A stretch of 58,010 bases of DNA from an uncultured Dysosmobacter sp. (GCF_947631635.1 NZ_CANRMB010000019.1:1-58010), one strand, 5' to 3'; counted from the first letter of the stretch, positions 32,675 through 41,155 are shown. The notes: generated by a model not told the origin, from the letters alone. A program made the numbers and translations.

Positions 32675-32703
32675 TTGACAAGCTTTTTTCCAGCGCCTAT
32701 ACT
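32675..32703 (+). promoter_or_regulatory. Promoter of the aminotransferase gene
   Basis: TTGACA (32675-32680), a 17-base spacer and TATACT (32698-32703): near-consensus, starting just after the repeat's 3' end. Confidence 0.85.
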
Positions 32704-32736
32704 ATCTGTGTATTTATGAAGAGGAGCGTGAGACCC

Positions 32737-33873
32737 ATGGATTTGACTCTGAACAGCGCGGTGCTGGGCGAGGAGCTCTCCGGCATCCGCCGCTTTACCT
32801 TTCTGGTGCGGGGGACCCCCGGCGCCTGCGCGCTGACCATCGGTGAGCCGGACCAGAATACGCCGGAAGTGGTGAAGGAAGCCGCCAAGGCCGCCCTGGA
32901 TGCCAACGACACCCACTATCCCCCCGGCAACGGCTATCCCTACATGCTGGAGGCCATCTCCAAGTTTGAGGAAAAGGTCCATGGACTGCACTATGACCCC
33001 GAGGAGATCATCCTGACCATCGGCGCCACCGAGGGCTTGTTCATCGGCCTTTCCACCGTTCTGAATCCCGGCGATGAGGTCATCATCCCCACCCCGGCGT
33101 TCAGCCTGTACGAGTCTATCACCCGGCTGTGCCGGGGCGTTCCGGTGTGCATGCCCACGGAGAAGAACCGCTTCCAGATCGACCCGGATCAGCTGAAGGC
33201 GGCCATCACCCCCAAGACCAAGGCCATCATTTTGACCTCTCCCAACAACCCCACCGGCTGCATCTACACCAAGGAGACCCTGGACGCTATCCACGATATC
33301 CTGAAGGACAAGCCCATCTTCGTCCTGTGCGACGACGTGTACCGCACTTTGACCTATACGGACAGCTACCACAGCTTCTCCGAGTATCAGGACATGCGGG
33401 ACCGCATCATCGTCATCAACAGCTTTTCCAAACCCTATGCCATGACCGGCTGGCGTCTGGGCTACTGCTTGGCGGACGCCCCCATCCGGGACCGGATGCA
33501 GATTTTCCACCAGTACTCCGTGGTCTCCGCCCCCGCTTTCGTCCAGCCTGCCTGCGTGGCCGCGCTGGAGAGCGACACCAGCGGCATGGTGGAGATCTTC
33601 CACAAGCGCCGGGACTATGTGTATAAGCGCCTGGTGGATATGGGCCTGGAGGTCCAGGAGCCGGAAGGCACGTTCTACATGTTCATCAACATCGAGAAGT
33701 ACGGCATGGATTCCCTGACCTTTTGTGAAAAAATGCTGAAGGAGGGGCTGGTAGGACTCATCCCCGGCTGTTACTTCGGCACCGAGGGCTATATGCGGCT
33801 GAGCTACTGCTATTCCGACGAGGACCTGAAGGAGGGCCTGGACCGCATCGAAAAGTTCATCAAGACGCTGTAA
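32737..33873 (+). CDS. patA: Class I aminotransferase, PatA-like (N-acetyl-LL-DAP aminotransferase)
   Basis: The 378-residue fold-type I PLP enzyme has PNNPTGCIY, DDVYRTLTY and the Schiff-base lysine in INSFSKPYAMTGWRLGY; the closing arginine is in GYMRLSYCYS. The opening LSGIRRF...ALTIGEPDQNTP and overall plan follow Bacillus PatA, which makes N-acetyl-LL-diaminopimelate from the 2-oxo acid. The clustered dapA, dapB, dapH and M20 deacetylase genes support this role. ATG 32737 follows AGAGGAG; the ATG seven codons upstream lacks a site. Other aminotransferase specificities cannot be excluded. Confidence 0.8.
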   Translation: MDLTLNSAVLGEELSGIRRFTFLVRGTPGACALTIGEPDQNTPEVVKEAAKAALDANDTHYPPGNGYPYMLEAISKFEEKVHGLHYDPEEIILTIGATEGLFIGLSTVLNPGDEVIIPTPAFSLYESITRLCRGVPVCMPTEKNRFQIDPDQLKAAITPKTKAIILTSPNNPTGCIYTKETLDAIHDILKDKPIFVLCDDVYRTLTYTDSYHSFSEYQDMRDRIIVINSFSKPYAMTGWRLGYCLADAPIRDRMQIFHQYSVVSAPAFVQPACVAALESDTSGMVEIFHKRRDYVYKRLVDMGLEVQEPEGTFYMFINIEKYGMDSLTFCEKMLKEGLVGLIPGCYFGTEGYMRLSYCYSDEDLKEGLDRIEKFIKTL

Positions 33874-33879
33874 AGGAGA

Positions 33880-33912
33880 AACGGCCAGCCCGGGAGGGCT
33901 GGCCGTTTTTTA
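33880..33912 (+). terminator. Terminator of the aminotransferase gene
   Basis: AACGGCCAGCCC (33880-33891) with GGGCTGGCCGTT (33896-33907) and a T-run. Confidence 0.9.
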
Positions 33913-34005
33913 TGCTTGACCTGTATGAAAATTTTTGCCTGCGGACGGGATGGGAGTGCGCCGGCGGCGCGAATATCTCGTCCCACCCAGGACACCCAAG
34001 TGATC

Positions 34006-35112
34006 TCACACCAGCCAGAGCAGCTTTTTCAAAAATTCCACGCCTCTGGGCAAGACCGTCTCATCGTCGAAACAAAAGCTGGGAGCGTGGAGCTCCGCTG
34101 TATCTCCGGTTCCCAAAAAGAAGAACACGCCGGGTACGTTTTTCTGATAGAAGGAGAAATCCTCCGCCGCCAGGACCGGGGCGTCCAGCTCCGCCGGGGC
34201 GTCCGCCCCCAGCTGCGTGCGGATGGTCCCATACAGTCCCTCATGGTTCCACACGGCGGGGTATCCCTCGCTGAGATGGACGTTCACACCGCACCCGGTC
34301 TCCGCCGCCAGCGCCGCGCCGATCTCCGCCAGCCTCTCCCGGCAGAGGAGATAGGTCTCCTCCCGGTAGGTCCGGAGGCTCCCCTCCAGCACCGTCTGCC
34401 CACTGACGGCGTTGCGGACGGTGCCGGACACCATCCTGCCGAACCGCAGGACCAGAGGCTCCTCCAATGGCAGACTGTCCGCCATGTCATAGGCCCTTTG
34501 CAGATAGGCGATACCTGCCGCCAGCGCGTCCCGCCCTTCGGCGGCCCGGGAGAGGTGGACGCTCTTTCCGGTCACGGTGACAGTGACCTCATTGGACCGG
34601 GCCATCAGGGGGCCGGGACGGGAGAAGACCCGCCCGGCCTCCAGACCGGGCCACAGGTGCAGGCCAAAGACCCGCACCGCATGACAGCGCTCCAGGAGCC
34701 CGGTGTTACACAGCTCCCGGGCGCCGCCGGTGGTCTCCTCGGCGGGCTGAAACAGGAAGAGCACATTCCGGGGCAGTTCAGACAGGCGGGCGGACACGTA
34801 TTCCGCCAGCGCCAGGGCCATGGCGGTATGGCCGTCGTGGCCGCAGGCGTGCATCCGGCCGGGGTGGACGGAGGCATAGGGCAGGCCGGTGGCCTCCGTC
34901 ACCGACAGGGCGTCCATGTCCGCCCGGAAAACCACGGTCTCCGGTTTTCCGGCGTCAAAAAAAGCGCACACGCTTCCGGCGGTGGGGAAGGAGAGCGCGC
35001 CGTTCAGCGGCTCCAAAACGGACGTGACATAGGCCAGCGTCTTTGGCAGGTGGCGGTCCAGCTCCGGGATGCGGTGCAGGGCCCGGCGGTGGACGACAGC
35101 AGATGTGGACAT
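34006..35112 (-). CDS. M20 amidohydrolase, probable N-acetyldiaminopimelate deacetylase
   Basis: The 368-residue M20D peptidase-fold protein has RADMDAL, MHACGHDGHTAMAL and FQPAEETTGGAREL, which carry metal ligands and the catalytic glutamates. A dimerisation insert follows, then APVLAAEDFSFYQ with the last ligand region. Relatives hydrolyse N-acyl amino acids; in the acetylated DAP route this fold removes acetyl from N-acetyl-LL-DAP (DapL). The location between patA and dapA argues for that, but it is on the opposite strand and outside the riboswitch unit. A general N-acyl amino acid hydrolase is the alternative. Confidence 0.75.
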   Translation of the reverse strand: MSTSAVVHRRALHRIPELDRHLPKTLAYVTSVLEPLNGALSFPTAGSVCAFFDAGKPETVVFRADMDALSVTEATGLPYASVHPGRMHACGHDGHTAMALALAEYVSARLSELPRNVLFLFQPAEETTGGARELCNTGLLERCHAVRVFGLHLWPGLEAGRVFSRPGPLMARSNEVTVTVTGKSVHLSRAAEGRDALAAGIAYLQRAYDMADSLPLEEPLVLRFGRMVSGTVRNAVSGQTVLEGSLRTYREETYLLCRERLAEIGAALAAETGCGVNVHLSEGYPAVWNHEGLYGTIRTQLGADAPAELDAPVLAAEDFSFYQKNVPGVFFFLGTGDTAELHAPSFCFDDETVLPRGVEFLKKLLWLV

Positions 35113-35217
35113 GGAAGGGCCTCCTTGTGCAGGCGAAAATAGACGGCATACAGGGATATATCTGCATCATGATAGCACGATTTTTTGAAATCGAACAGGG
35201 GATTTGAAAAATTTCTC

Positions 35218-35246
35218 TTGCAAGCGGAAGACATTGGTGGTATGAT
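35218..35246 (+). promoter_or_regulatory. Promoter of the dapA-dapB-dapH operon
   Basis: TTGCAA (35218-35223), a 17-base spacer and TATGAT (35241-35246). The start would be near 35253, right before the riboswitch. Confidence 0.7.
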
Positions 35247-35254
35247 AGCCAAAA

Positions 35255-35418
35255 ATGAGATAGAGGCGCGGATGCGATGGACCCACGGGAGCCGGCAGGC
35301 GAGGAGCGTGGCGAGGGCAAATCCGCCGAATCTTTCGCCCGGGCGCGGACGAGGGGTGGGGCCGTGGGGAATACCCGCGGGACTGTCCGCGGCAAAGGTC
35401 GCGGGTGCGCTATCTGCC
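35255..35418 (+). ncRNA. Lysine riboswitch (L box)
   Basis: The leader begins GAGATAGAGGCGCG and ends GTGCGCTATCT, the two strands of the lysine-riboswitch closing helix. Between them is GGAGCGTGGCGAGGGCAAAT, like the conserved GGAGCGTCGCCGAAGCAAA core though reordered in detail, and a GGGACTGTCCGCGG element. Length, position before dapA and the following terminator agree. Lysine binding should favour the terminator. It is assigned by eye; a covariance-model search would settle it. Confidence 0.75.
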
Positions 35419-35455
35419 AAGTGTGCTGCTCCGTGCAACCAACACGGCTGACGTT

Positions 35456-35483
35456 CGGTAGAGGCGTGCCTCTACCGTTTTTT
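35456..35483 (+). terminator. Riboswitch-controlled terminator
   Basis: CGGTAGAGGC (35456-35465) with GCCTCTACCG (35468-35477) and T6. It lies 37 bases before the dapA ATG and after the riboswitch, so it is the regulated attenuator. A CCGTG/CACGG hairpin just before may be part of the switch. Confidence 0.85.
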
Positions 35484-35519
35484 CATATCCGTATTACAGA
35501 AAAAATGGAGGGCACCAAC

Positions 35520-36407
35520 ATGAAGTTCCATCATCTGCAAGGTTCTATCGTCGCTATGATCACCCCGTTCCATGAGGACGGCAGCGTCAATTTCGAAGTC
35601 CTGACCGACCTGCTGGAGCGGCAGATCGCGGAGGGGACCGACGGCATCCTGACCCTGGGCACCACCGGCGAATATCCCACCATGAGCCACGAGGAGGACG
35701 CCTCCGTGGTGGAGCACACCATCAAGGTCGTGAACGGCCGGGTCCCCGTCATCGTGGGCAGCGGCTCCAACTGCACCGCCACCCAGCTGGAGAAGAGCAT
35801 CCAGTATCAGAACATGGGCGCCGACGCCCTGCTGCTGATCGCCCCCTACTACAACAAGGCCAACCCCGAGGGCATGTACCGCCACTTTGCGGAGACGGCG
35901 GACGCGGTGCAGATCCCCTGCCTTTTGTACAATGTCCCCGGCCGCACCGGCTGCTCCATTCCCGTTTCCGTGGTGGAGAAGCTGGCAAAGCACCCCAACA
36001 TCGCGGGCATCAAGGAGGCCTCCGGCGACATGAGCTATGCCATGAAGATCGCCCACTGTGTCGGGCCGGACTTTGCCCTGTACTCCGGCAATGACGACAT
36101 CACCGTGCCCCTGATGAGCATCGGCGGCAGCGGTGTCATCTCCGTCTATGCCAACGTCATGCCCGGCATGTGCCACAAGATCGTGGCGGACTACCTGGCC
36201 GGCAACCAGGCGGAGGCGGTGGCCAACCACCTGAAGTACCTGAAGCTGATGAACGACCTGTTTATCGAGGTGAACCCCATCCCTGTCAAGAGCGCCATGA
36301 ACATGATGGGTTTGAACGTGGGCCCCATGCGCCTGCCCCTGTGTGAGATGAGCGAGGAGCACCAGGCGGTGCTGCGGGCCAGCCTGCAGGAGGTCGGACT
36401 GCTGTGA
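35520..36407 (+). CDS. dapA: 4-hydroxy-tetrahydrodipicolinate synthase
   Basis: The 295-residue TIM-barrel aldolase has TLGTTGEYPTMSHEE (pyruvate and semialdehyde binding), LLYNVPGRTG with the catalytic tyrosine, and the Schiff-base lysine in NIAGIKEASGD. It condenses pyruvate with aspartate semialdehyde, the first committed step to DAP and lysine. GGAGGG precedes ATG 35520. It heads a riboswitch-controlled operon; dapB overlaps its end. Confidence 0.95.
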   Translation: MKFHHLQGSIVAMITPFHEDGSVNFEVLTDLLERQIAEGTDGILTLGTTGEYPTMSHEEDASVVEHTIKVVNGRVPVIVGSGSNCTATQLEKSIQYQNMGADALLLIAPYYNKANPEGMYRHFAETADAVQIPCLLYNVPGRTGCSIPVSVVEKLAKHPNIAGIKEASGDMSYAMKIAHCVGPDFALYSGNDDITVPLMSIGGSGVISVYANVMPGMCHKIVADYLAGNQAEAVANHLKYLKLMNDLFIEVNPIPVKSAMNMMGLNVGPMRLPLCEMSEEHQAVLRASLQEVGLL

Positions 36408-37126
36408 AGCTGCTGTTGATCGGCCGGGGCAAAATGGGCAGGCTCATCGCGGAGACCGCCAAGGCCAACGGAGACGAGGTCGCGGCCGCCTTTGGCCGGG
36501 ATGACCTGGAACAGCTTGCCAAGCTGGGGAGAGCGGCCGACGTGGTGATGGACTTCTCCCGCCCGGAGACATTGCCGGAGATCTGCTCCTACGTCCGCCG
36601 GACCGGCACGCCCCTGCTCTCCGGCACCACCGGATACACCGCCGCCCAGAAGGCGGAGCTGGAGTCCCTGGGGACCGCCGCGCCGGTGCTGTGGAGCGCC
36701 AACTACTCCCTGGGCGTGGCCGTGCTGTACCGGGCGCTGCAAGTGGTGTCCGATGTACTGAAGCCGGATTTTGACATTGAGATCACCGAGACCCACCACA
36801 ATCAGAAGGCTGACGCACCCAGCGGCACCGCCAAGCTGCTGCTGGACGCTATCGATCCGAACCACGCCCTGACACCGGTCTATGGCCGGGAGGGGAACTG
36901 CGGCAAGCGGGAAAAGGGGGAGGTCGGCATTCACGCCCTCCGGGGCGGCACGGTGGCGGGGACACACTCCGTCCACTTCTTCGGCCCCGACGAGGAGCTG
37001 GAATTCACCCACCGGGCCGCCAGCCGCCAGATCTTTGTGAACGGCGCCCTGCACATGGCCCGCCTGCTGCCGGGCAAGCCCAGCGGCGTCTATGACCTGC
37101 AAAAGATCCTGTTCGGAGCGAAGTAA
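36404..37126 (+). CDS. dapB: 4-hydroxy-tetrahydrodipicolinate reductase
   Basis: The 240-residue protein has an N-terminal NAD(P)-binding RGKMGRL motif and the DapB signature ETHHNQKADAPSGTA, which contains the catalytic His and Lys. It reduces the DapA product to tetrahydrodipicolinate. GTG 36404 overlaps the dapA stop (GTGA), so the two are coupled. Its length is at the short end of the normal 240-270 range. Confidence 0.95.
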   Translation: MKLLLIGRGKMGRLIAETAKANGDEVAAAFGRDDLEQLAKLGRAADVVMDFSRPETLPEICSYVRRTGTPLLSGTTGYTAAQKAELESLGTAAPVLWSANYSLGVAVLYRALQVVSDVLKPDFDIEITETHHNQKADAPSGTAKLLLDAIDPNHALTPVYGREGNCGKREKGEVGIHALRGGTVAGTHSVHFFGPDEELEFTHRAASRQIFVNGALHMARLLPGKPSGVYDLQKILFGAK

Positions 37127-37279
37127 AAGTTTCGCCCGCCTTTTCAAAGGCGGCGGGGTGCAGGGGCGGAGCCTCTGCGGCGCGGTGTGGAGAGCCGCCT
37201 GCAACAAGGAGGCCCCACCGGGCCTCTGCCAAGCACCGGACAGCATCCCCACCTGATCAAACAATGAGGAGAACATGCT

Positions 37280-37975
37280 ATGAATGCCCAGGAGATCATC
37301 GATTATATCGCGAATTCCGAAAAAAAGACCCCGGTGAAGCTGTACGTGAATACCACGGGAGCGGTGGATTTTGGCGCGGCCAAGGTCTTTGGCGAGGGAA
37401 ACAGCCATGTGGTGTTCGGCGACTGGAATGAGTTGGGCCCCATTTTGGAGGCCAACGCCGACCGGATCACCGACTGCGTGGTGGAAAACGACCGGCGGAA
37501 TTCCGGGGTGCCCCTGCTGGATCTGAAGGGCATCAAGGCCCGTATCGAGCCCGGTGCCATCATCCGGGAGAAGGTCACCATCGGCGAGGGCGCGGTCATC
37601 ATGATGGGCGCGGTCATCAACATCGGCGCGGTGGTGGGCAAGGGCACCATGATCGACATGGGCGCGATCCTGGGCGGCCGGGCCATGGTGGGCGACCGCT
37701 GCCATATCGGTGCGGGCACAGTGCTGGCCGGTGTGGTGGAGCCCGCCTCCGCCACCCCTGTCGTCGTGGAGGACGGCGTGCTCATCGGCGCTAACGCCGT
37801 GGTCATCGAGGGCGTCCATGTTGGAAAGAACGCCGTGGTGGCGGCAGGCGCTGTGGTCATCGAGGATGTGCCGGACAACGCCGTGGTGGCCGGCAGCCCC
37901 GCCCGCATCGTCAAGATGAAGGACGCCAGGACGGAGAGTAAGACCGCACTGGTGGACGCCCTGCGGAAGCTGTAA
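37280..37975 (+). CDS. dapH: Tetrahydrodipicolinate N-acetyltransferase
   Basis: The 231-residue left-handed beta-helix enzyme has an N-terminal cap, then hexapeptide repeats from about residue 95 ([35 protein letters not shown]) and AGSPARIVK at the end. DapH acetylates tetrahydrodipicolinate, committing the cell to the acetylated DAP branch that PatA and a deacetylase complete. The 153-base gap after dapB has only GC-rich hairpins and no promoter that I can defend. TGAGGAG precedes the ATG. A diverged copy of its last 54 bases lies downstream. Confidence 0.93.
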   Translation: MNAQEIIDYIANSEKKTPVKLYVNTTGAVDFGAAKVFGEGNSHVVFGDWNELGPILEANADRITDCVVENDRRNSGVPLLDLKGIKARIEPGAIIREKVTIGEGAVIMMGAVINIGAVVGKGTMIDMGAILGGRAMVGDRCHIGAGTVLAGVVEPASATPVVVEDGVLIGANAVVIEGVHVGKNAVVAAGAVVIEDVPDNAVVAGSPARIVKMKDARTESKTALVDALRKL

Positions 37976-38122
37976 AAGAAAAGTGAAGGTCACCTCGCTG
38001 CGGGGGGAAAGTATGAAAGGGGGCCGGGCGGTCCCCCTTTCATGTTCGATCAGCCCGCCGCGGCGGCCGCTTTTGGCCTGTGGACAAAAGCGCAGACGGA
38101 CCGGGGCTTTTGGCACTGGTCC

Positions 38123-38177
38123 GATGCCAGGACGGAGAGCAAGACTGCATTGGTGGACGCCTGCGGAAATTGTAATA
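38123..38177 (+). pseudogene. Diverged duplicate of the dapH 3' end
   Basis: GATGCCAGGACGGAGAG and the following bases repeat dapH 37922-37977 with several substitutions and one deleted C in GACGCCTGCGG, which breaks the frame. It begins abruptly in unrelated sequence, so only the last 18 or so codons were copied. It encodes nothing functional. Confidence 0.7.
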
Positions 38178-38184
38178 AGCGCAA

Positions 38185-38218
38185 AACATCCTGCCGTAAG
38201 GCAGGATGTTTGTTTTCG
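38185..38218 (+). terminator. Terminator of the dap operon
   Basis: AACATCCTGCC (38185-38195) with GGCAGGATGTT (38200-38210), then TGTTTTC. An earlier hairpin, GAAAGGGGG/CCCCCTTTC (38015-38041), also lies between dapH and this site. Confidence 0.75.
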
Positions 38219-38339
38219 TCAGGTTGCCAAATTTTGGTGAAAAAAATTTGGAGGAGCGGAACTGCACTTTTGGTTGTCAGGGACCTGCAAACTGTGATAT
38301 CTTAATAGCAATAAAATACAAATATGAGGGGGCATGGAT

Positions 38340-39290
38340 ATGCTGGCCTTGGATTTTATCAACGTGGGCAATGGGGATTCCACCCTGATCCGGGAATTCG
38401 AGAACGGTGAACAGATCTTTGCCATGCTGGTGGACTGCGGGCATGACAACCTGCTCCGGGACGACCACCCCACCGAGCTGGACCCGCGGTCCCAGCGCAT
38501 CTATGCCGGGGACTTTTTGAAGAAGCAGGGCGTCACCCATCTGGACATGCTGCTGCTGACCCATTTCCACCGGGACCATGTGGGCGGCCTGGGACGGGTG
38601 CTGGACGCAGTGACGGTGGACCGCCTGGTCAGCACCTACACGCCGCCGGAGGACAGCTGCAATCTGGAGCCTGACGGCGACAACGGCCTGCCCAGAGCCG
38701 CCCGGAACGCGATGCGGTGTGTGGATATGTACGCCCGTATGCTGCGGGAGCATCCGGGGCGGGTGCGGGAGATGGTGGAGCTGCCCGGAGACAGGCAGGA
38801 GTTTTGTCGGCTGACCGCCGGCCTTTCCATGGATATCATCTGCGGAGAGCCTGCGCTGTATCCCCGGCAGAAGGCGGTCTATGACGCGGTGTTCCGCGGA
38901 GAGCGGAACCGCTATGACCTGATGCAGTGGGGCAAGTGCATGAATGTCTCCAGCCTCCGCCAGCGGCTGCACTACCACGGAAAGGAGATCGTCCTGGGCG
39001 GCGACGCCTACGCTGTGGTGTGGAACAACGACATGCTGTCCCCCTGCGATATCCTGAAGGTGCCCCACCACGCATCCCTGTCCTCCACCAGCCGCAAGCT
39101 GCTGGACATGCTGCATCCCAAGACGGCGGTGGTCAGTGTGGCGGCCCGGCGGCCCGACGAGCGGCCCCACCCGTATATCATATCCCTCATCCGGGAGTAC
39201 GCAGAGGAACTCCACTTCACCGACGCGGTGGATATTCCCGGCCTGGTGGAGCCGGTGTTCCACGAGTCGGTCCATATGGAAATTGAATAA
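38340..39290 (+). CDS. Metallo-beta-lactamase fold hydrolase, ComEC-C-terminal-like
   Basis: The 316-residue protein opens MLALDFINVGNGDSTLI and has the metal motif THFHRDHVGG, DAYAVVW, and KVPHHASLSSTS with a further histidine. It belongs to the MBL group resembling the soluble domain of ComEC, which often hydrolyses nucleic acids or nucleotides. There is no signal peptide, so it acts in the cytoplasm. ATG 38340 is 7 bases from GAGGGGG; the ATG two codons earlier is too close. Confidence 0.8.
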   Translation: MLALDFINVGNGDSTLIREFENGEQIFAMLVDCGHDNLLRDDHPTELDPRSQRIYAGDFLKKQGVTHLDMLLLTHFHRDHVGGLGRVLDAVTVDRLVSTYTPPEDSCNLEPDGDNGLPRAARNAMRCVDMYARMLREHPGRVREMVELPGDRQEFCRLTAGLSMDIICGEPALYPRQKAVYDAVFRGERNRYDLMQWGKCMNVSSLRQRLHYHGKEIVLGGDAYAVVWNNDMLSPCDILKVPHHASLSSTSRKLLDMLHPKTAVVSVAARRPDERPHPYIISLIREYAEELHFTDAVDIPGLVEPVFHESVHMEIE

Positions 39291-39300
39291 AAAAAGAAGG

Positions 39301-39330
39301 CAGAGCGGCGTATAACGCCGCTCTGTTTAT
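39301..39330 (+). terminator. Terminator of the MBL gene
   Basis: CAGAGCGGCG (39301-39310) with CGCCGCTCTG (39316-39325), followed by TTTAT; it abuts repeat copy 3. Confidence 0.85.
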
Positions 39331-39490
39331 AATCAATTCACTTTTCAAGTGTCACAGCGCATGTGCGCTGTGACAGGCCGCGGACTGCGGCCTTGATTTG
39401 CATTTCATAGTCAATCGCTGTGCGCTTTACGCACAGTGGGCATCGCCCGCTTGAAAAATCGCATGCAATTTTTCAAGTTAATTGACTATA
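39328..39490 (+). repeat. Six-hairpin repeat (family A), copy 3
   Basis: This resembles copy 1b but the left arm of hairpin A is missing: the text runs TATAATCA-ATTCACTTTTCAAG. Hairpins B, C, E (CTTTA loop), F (with a G-T wobble) and G remain, as do the closing helix ATAGTCAAT/ATTGACTAT and TTCATAG. The loss looks like a clean deletion next to the preceding terminator. Confidence 0.8.
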
Positions 39491-39494
39491 TTTG

Positions 39495-39537
39495 CAAAAA
39501 GAAAACCGGGAGCATGTGCTTTTGGCACATGCCCCCG
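39495..39537 (-). terminator. Terminator of iolG
   Basis: GCATGTGC (39512-39519) with GCACATGC (39525-39532), extended by GC pairs; on the minus strand TTTTCTTTTT follows. Confidence 0.85.
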
Positions 39538-39570
39538 ATACTGGGACAAAACAAACGATACCTATTTAAA

Positions 39571-40608
39571 TTACTTGTACATCTCGGGCTTTTCCATGGT
39601 CTCCACCTTCAGGAACTGAGAGGTGCCGCGGGAGGCGTTCAGAGCGTCGCCGGCGACGCAGGCCACATAGCCGTCCCAGGCGGAGGGACCGGTCAGCTTG
39701 CCGGCGTGGACGGACTCCACCCACTTGCAGAACTCGATGTCATAGGCCTCGATGAAGCGCTCCTTCCAGTCGGTCATGATGGGCATGGACTCGGCGGGAT
39801 TCACGCTGTCCCAGCCCTGGGGACGGGAGCGGCGGACCACGGCGTAGGGATCGGGCAGCTTGACGGTGCCGTTCTCGCAGACGACCTCGCACTGGATGTC
39901 ATAGCCGTAGCCGTCGGCCACCTGGACTTCCACGTCGATGAAGCAGCCCTTCTTGGTGCGCATCAGCATGACCTGGGGGTTGTCATAGCCCTTGTCGGAG
40001 TTGGCGGACTGGCGGACCTTGACACACTGCACGTCCTCGTACTCGTCGTCCAGTAGCCAGCGGCAGATGTCCAGCTCGTGGATGGCCACGTTGGTCACGC
40101 CGTTCTCGGTCTTGAAGCCCGGGCCCTGGGAGACGTTGCGGTGGCAGGCCTTGATGACCAGGGGAGCGCCCAGCTCGCCGGAGTCGATGATGCGCTTCAT
40201 CTCGGCGTAGCCGCGGTCATAGTGGCGCATGAAGCCCACCTGGACCAGACGCTTGCCAATCTCCACCTCGCGGTTGATGATCTCCTCGCAGTCCTTGGCA
40301 TTCTGGCTGAGGGGCTTCTCGCAGAAGCACCACTTCTCCTCGGCCAGGGTCTTCATCACATAATCGTGATGGGTGGGGTCGATGGAGGTGATGACCACGG
40401 CCTCGACCTCGGGGTCCTTGATCATGCCGTCACAGTCGTTGCCGTAGGACTTGATGCCATACTTGGCGGCGGTGTCGTCAGCGGCGGCGGCCACATAGTC
40501 GGAGACAGCCACCACGGTGGCGCCGGGGACGGTCTCGATGATGCGGCGGCAGTGATCCTTGCCGATGGCACCGCAGCCGATGATGCCGATTTTCAAAACC
40601 TTATCCAT
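39571..40608 (-). CDS. iolG: Inositol 2-dehydrogenase (Gfo/Idh/MocA family)
   Basis: The 345-residue protein has the Rossmann motif IGIIGCGAIGKDH, the EKPL motif (CEKPLSQ) and NVAIHELDICRWLL with the catalytic Asp-His pair. It should oxidise myo-inositol to 2-keto-myo-inositol. It ends the iolE-iolB-iolD-zinc ribbon-iolG gene string. Sequence alone does not exclude scyllo-inositol or another polyol as substrate, but the neighbouring iol genes support inositol. AAAGGAAGG precedes the ATG. Confidence 0.88.
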   Translation of the reverse strand: MDKVLKIGIIGCGAIGKDHCRRIIETVPGATVVAVSDYVAAAADDTAAKYGIKSYGNDCDGMIKDPEVEAVVITSIDPTHHDYVMKTLAEEKWCFCEKPLSQNAKDCEEIINREVEIGKRLVQVGFMRHYDRGYAEMKRIIDSGELGAPLVIKACHRNVSQGPGFKTENGVTNVAIHELDICRWLLDDEYEDVQCVKVRQSANSDKGYDNPQVMLMRTKKGCFIDVEVQVADGYGYDIQCEVVCENGTVKLPDPYAVVRRSRPQGWDSVNPAESMPIMTDWKERFIEAYDIEFCKWVESVHAGKLTGPSAWDGYVACVAGDALNASRGTSQFLKVETMEKPEMYK

Positions 40609-40651
40609 GTTGATTACCTTCCTTTACCTTATAATATGATATGGTAGGATT

Positions 40652-40861
40652 TTAATATGTAAGAATAATCTTCCTGCACCTGGGGCAGCGGGAGGCGGGG
40701 ATATAGGGGGATTGCATCAGGTTATCCTGGTCACACAGTCCCTCCGCGCTTTTTGCCCATTGTGGAGGGCGGTATTTGCCGGGCTGATCCAGCCAATAAA
40801 TACCGTGGGGACTTTGCAGTGCGCCGCTTTCCATCTCAGCGCCGCAGTACGGGCAATCCAT
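40652..40861 (-). CDS. Small zinc-ribbon protein (DUF6487-like)
   Basis: The 69-residue protein has CPYC at 3-6 and CPRC near 59-62, a two-ended zinc ribbon; the middle has GALQSPHGIYWLD. Such stand-alone ribbons are common in Clostridia and have no known role. AAGGAGG precedes the ATG. It lies between iolD and iolG on the same strand, perhaps by chance. Confidence 0.75.
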   Translation of the reverse strand: MDCPYCGAEMESGALQSPHGIYWLDQPGKYRPPQWAKSAEGLCDQDNLMQSPYIPASRCPRCRKIILTY

Positions 40862-40869
40862 CGCTGCGC

Positions 40870-41150
40870 CTCCTTGTACCTGCGATCCGCTCCCTTTCGG
40901 GCGGGCAAAGCCCGTCCGAGAGGAAGGGGGCTAGGGGAAACCTGCGGTTTCCCCAGTTCTTTCGCCGGAGGCAAAAGAAGAAAATTCAATTCGCTGTTCC
41001 GGGCGGGCTTTGCCTGTCCGGAACTCCACTGCCCGCGCCACTGGGCGCGGCTCCCTCGCTGTGCGAGGGAGAGGGGGGTATCGAAACCGCTGTGCCGCCG
41101 CAGGCGGCGCGGCGGTTTCGTATCTAGGGGGGACGCAGTCCCCCCTAGAG
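40870..41150. repeat. Hairpin-rich intergenic region after iolD
   Basis: About 280 bases with no gene but at least five successive palindromes: GGGAAACCTGCGGTTTCCC-type, TTTCGCCGGAGGCAAAAG, TTCCGGGCGGGCTTTGCCTGTCCGGAA (given here as arms TTCCGG and CCGGAA), CTCCCTCG/CGAGGGAG, GAAACCGC/GCGGTTTC and TAGGGGGGAC/GTCCCCCCTA. The last could terminate iolD transcription or protect its 3' end. It is not the same as families A or B. Confidence 0.6.
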
Positions 41151-41155
41151 GACCT

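Noticed and set aside
35255..35418. T-box leader before dapA
   Set aside because: There is no GGGTGGTACCGCG-type T-box. The paired ends GATAGAGGCGC/GCGCTATC fit a lysine riboswitch instead.
35277..35519. Extending dapA upstream to a start at 35277
   Set aside because: That frame runs through the riboswitch and its terminator. The ATG at 35520 has a good ribosome site and matches DapA N-termini.
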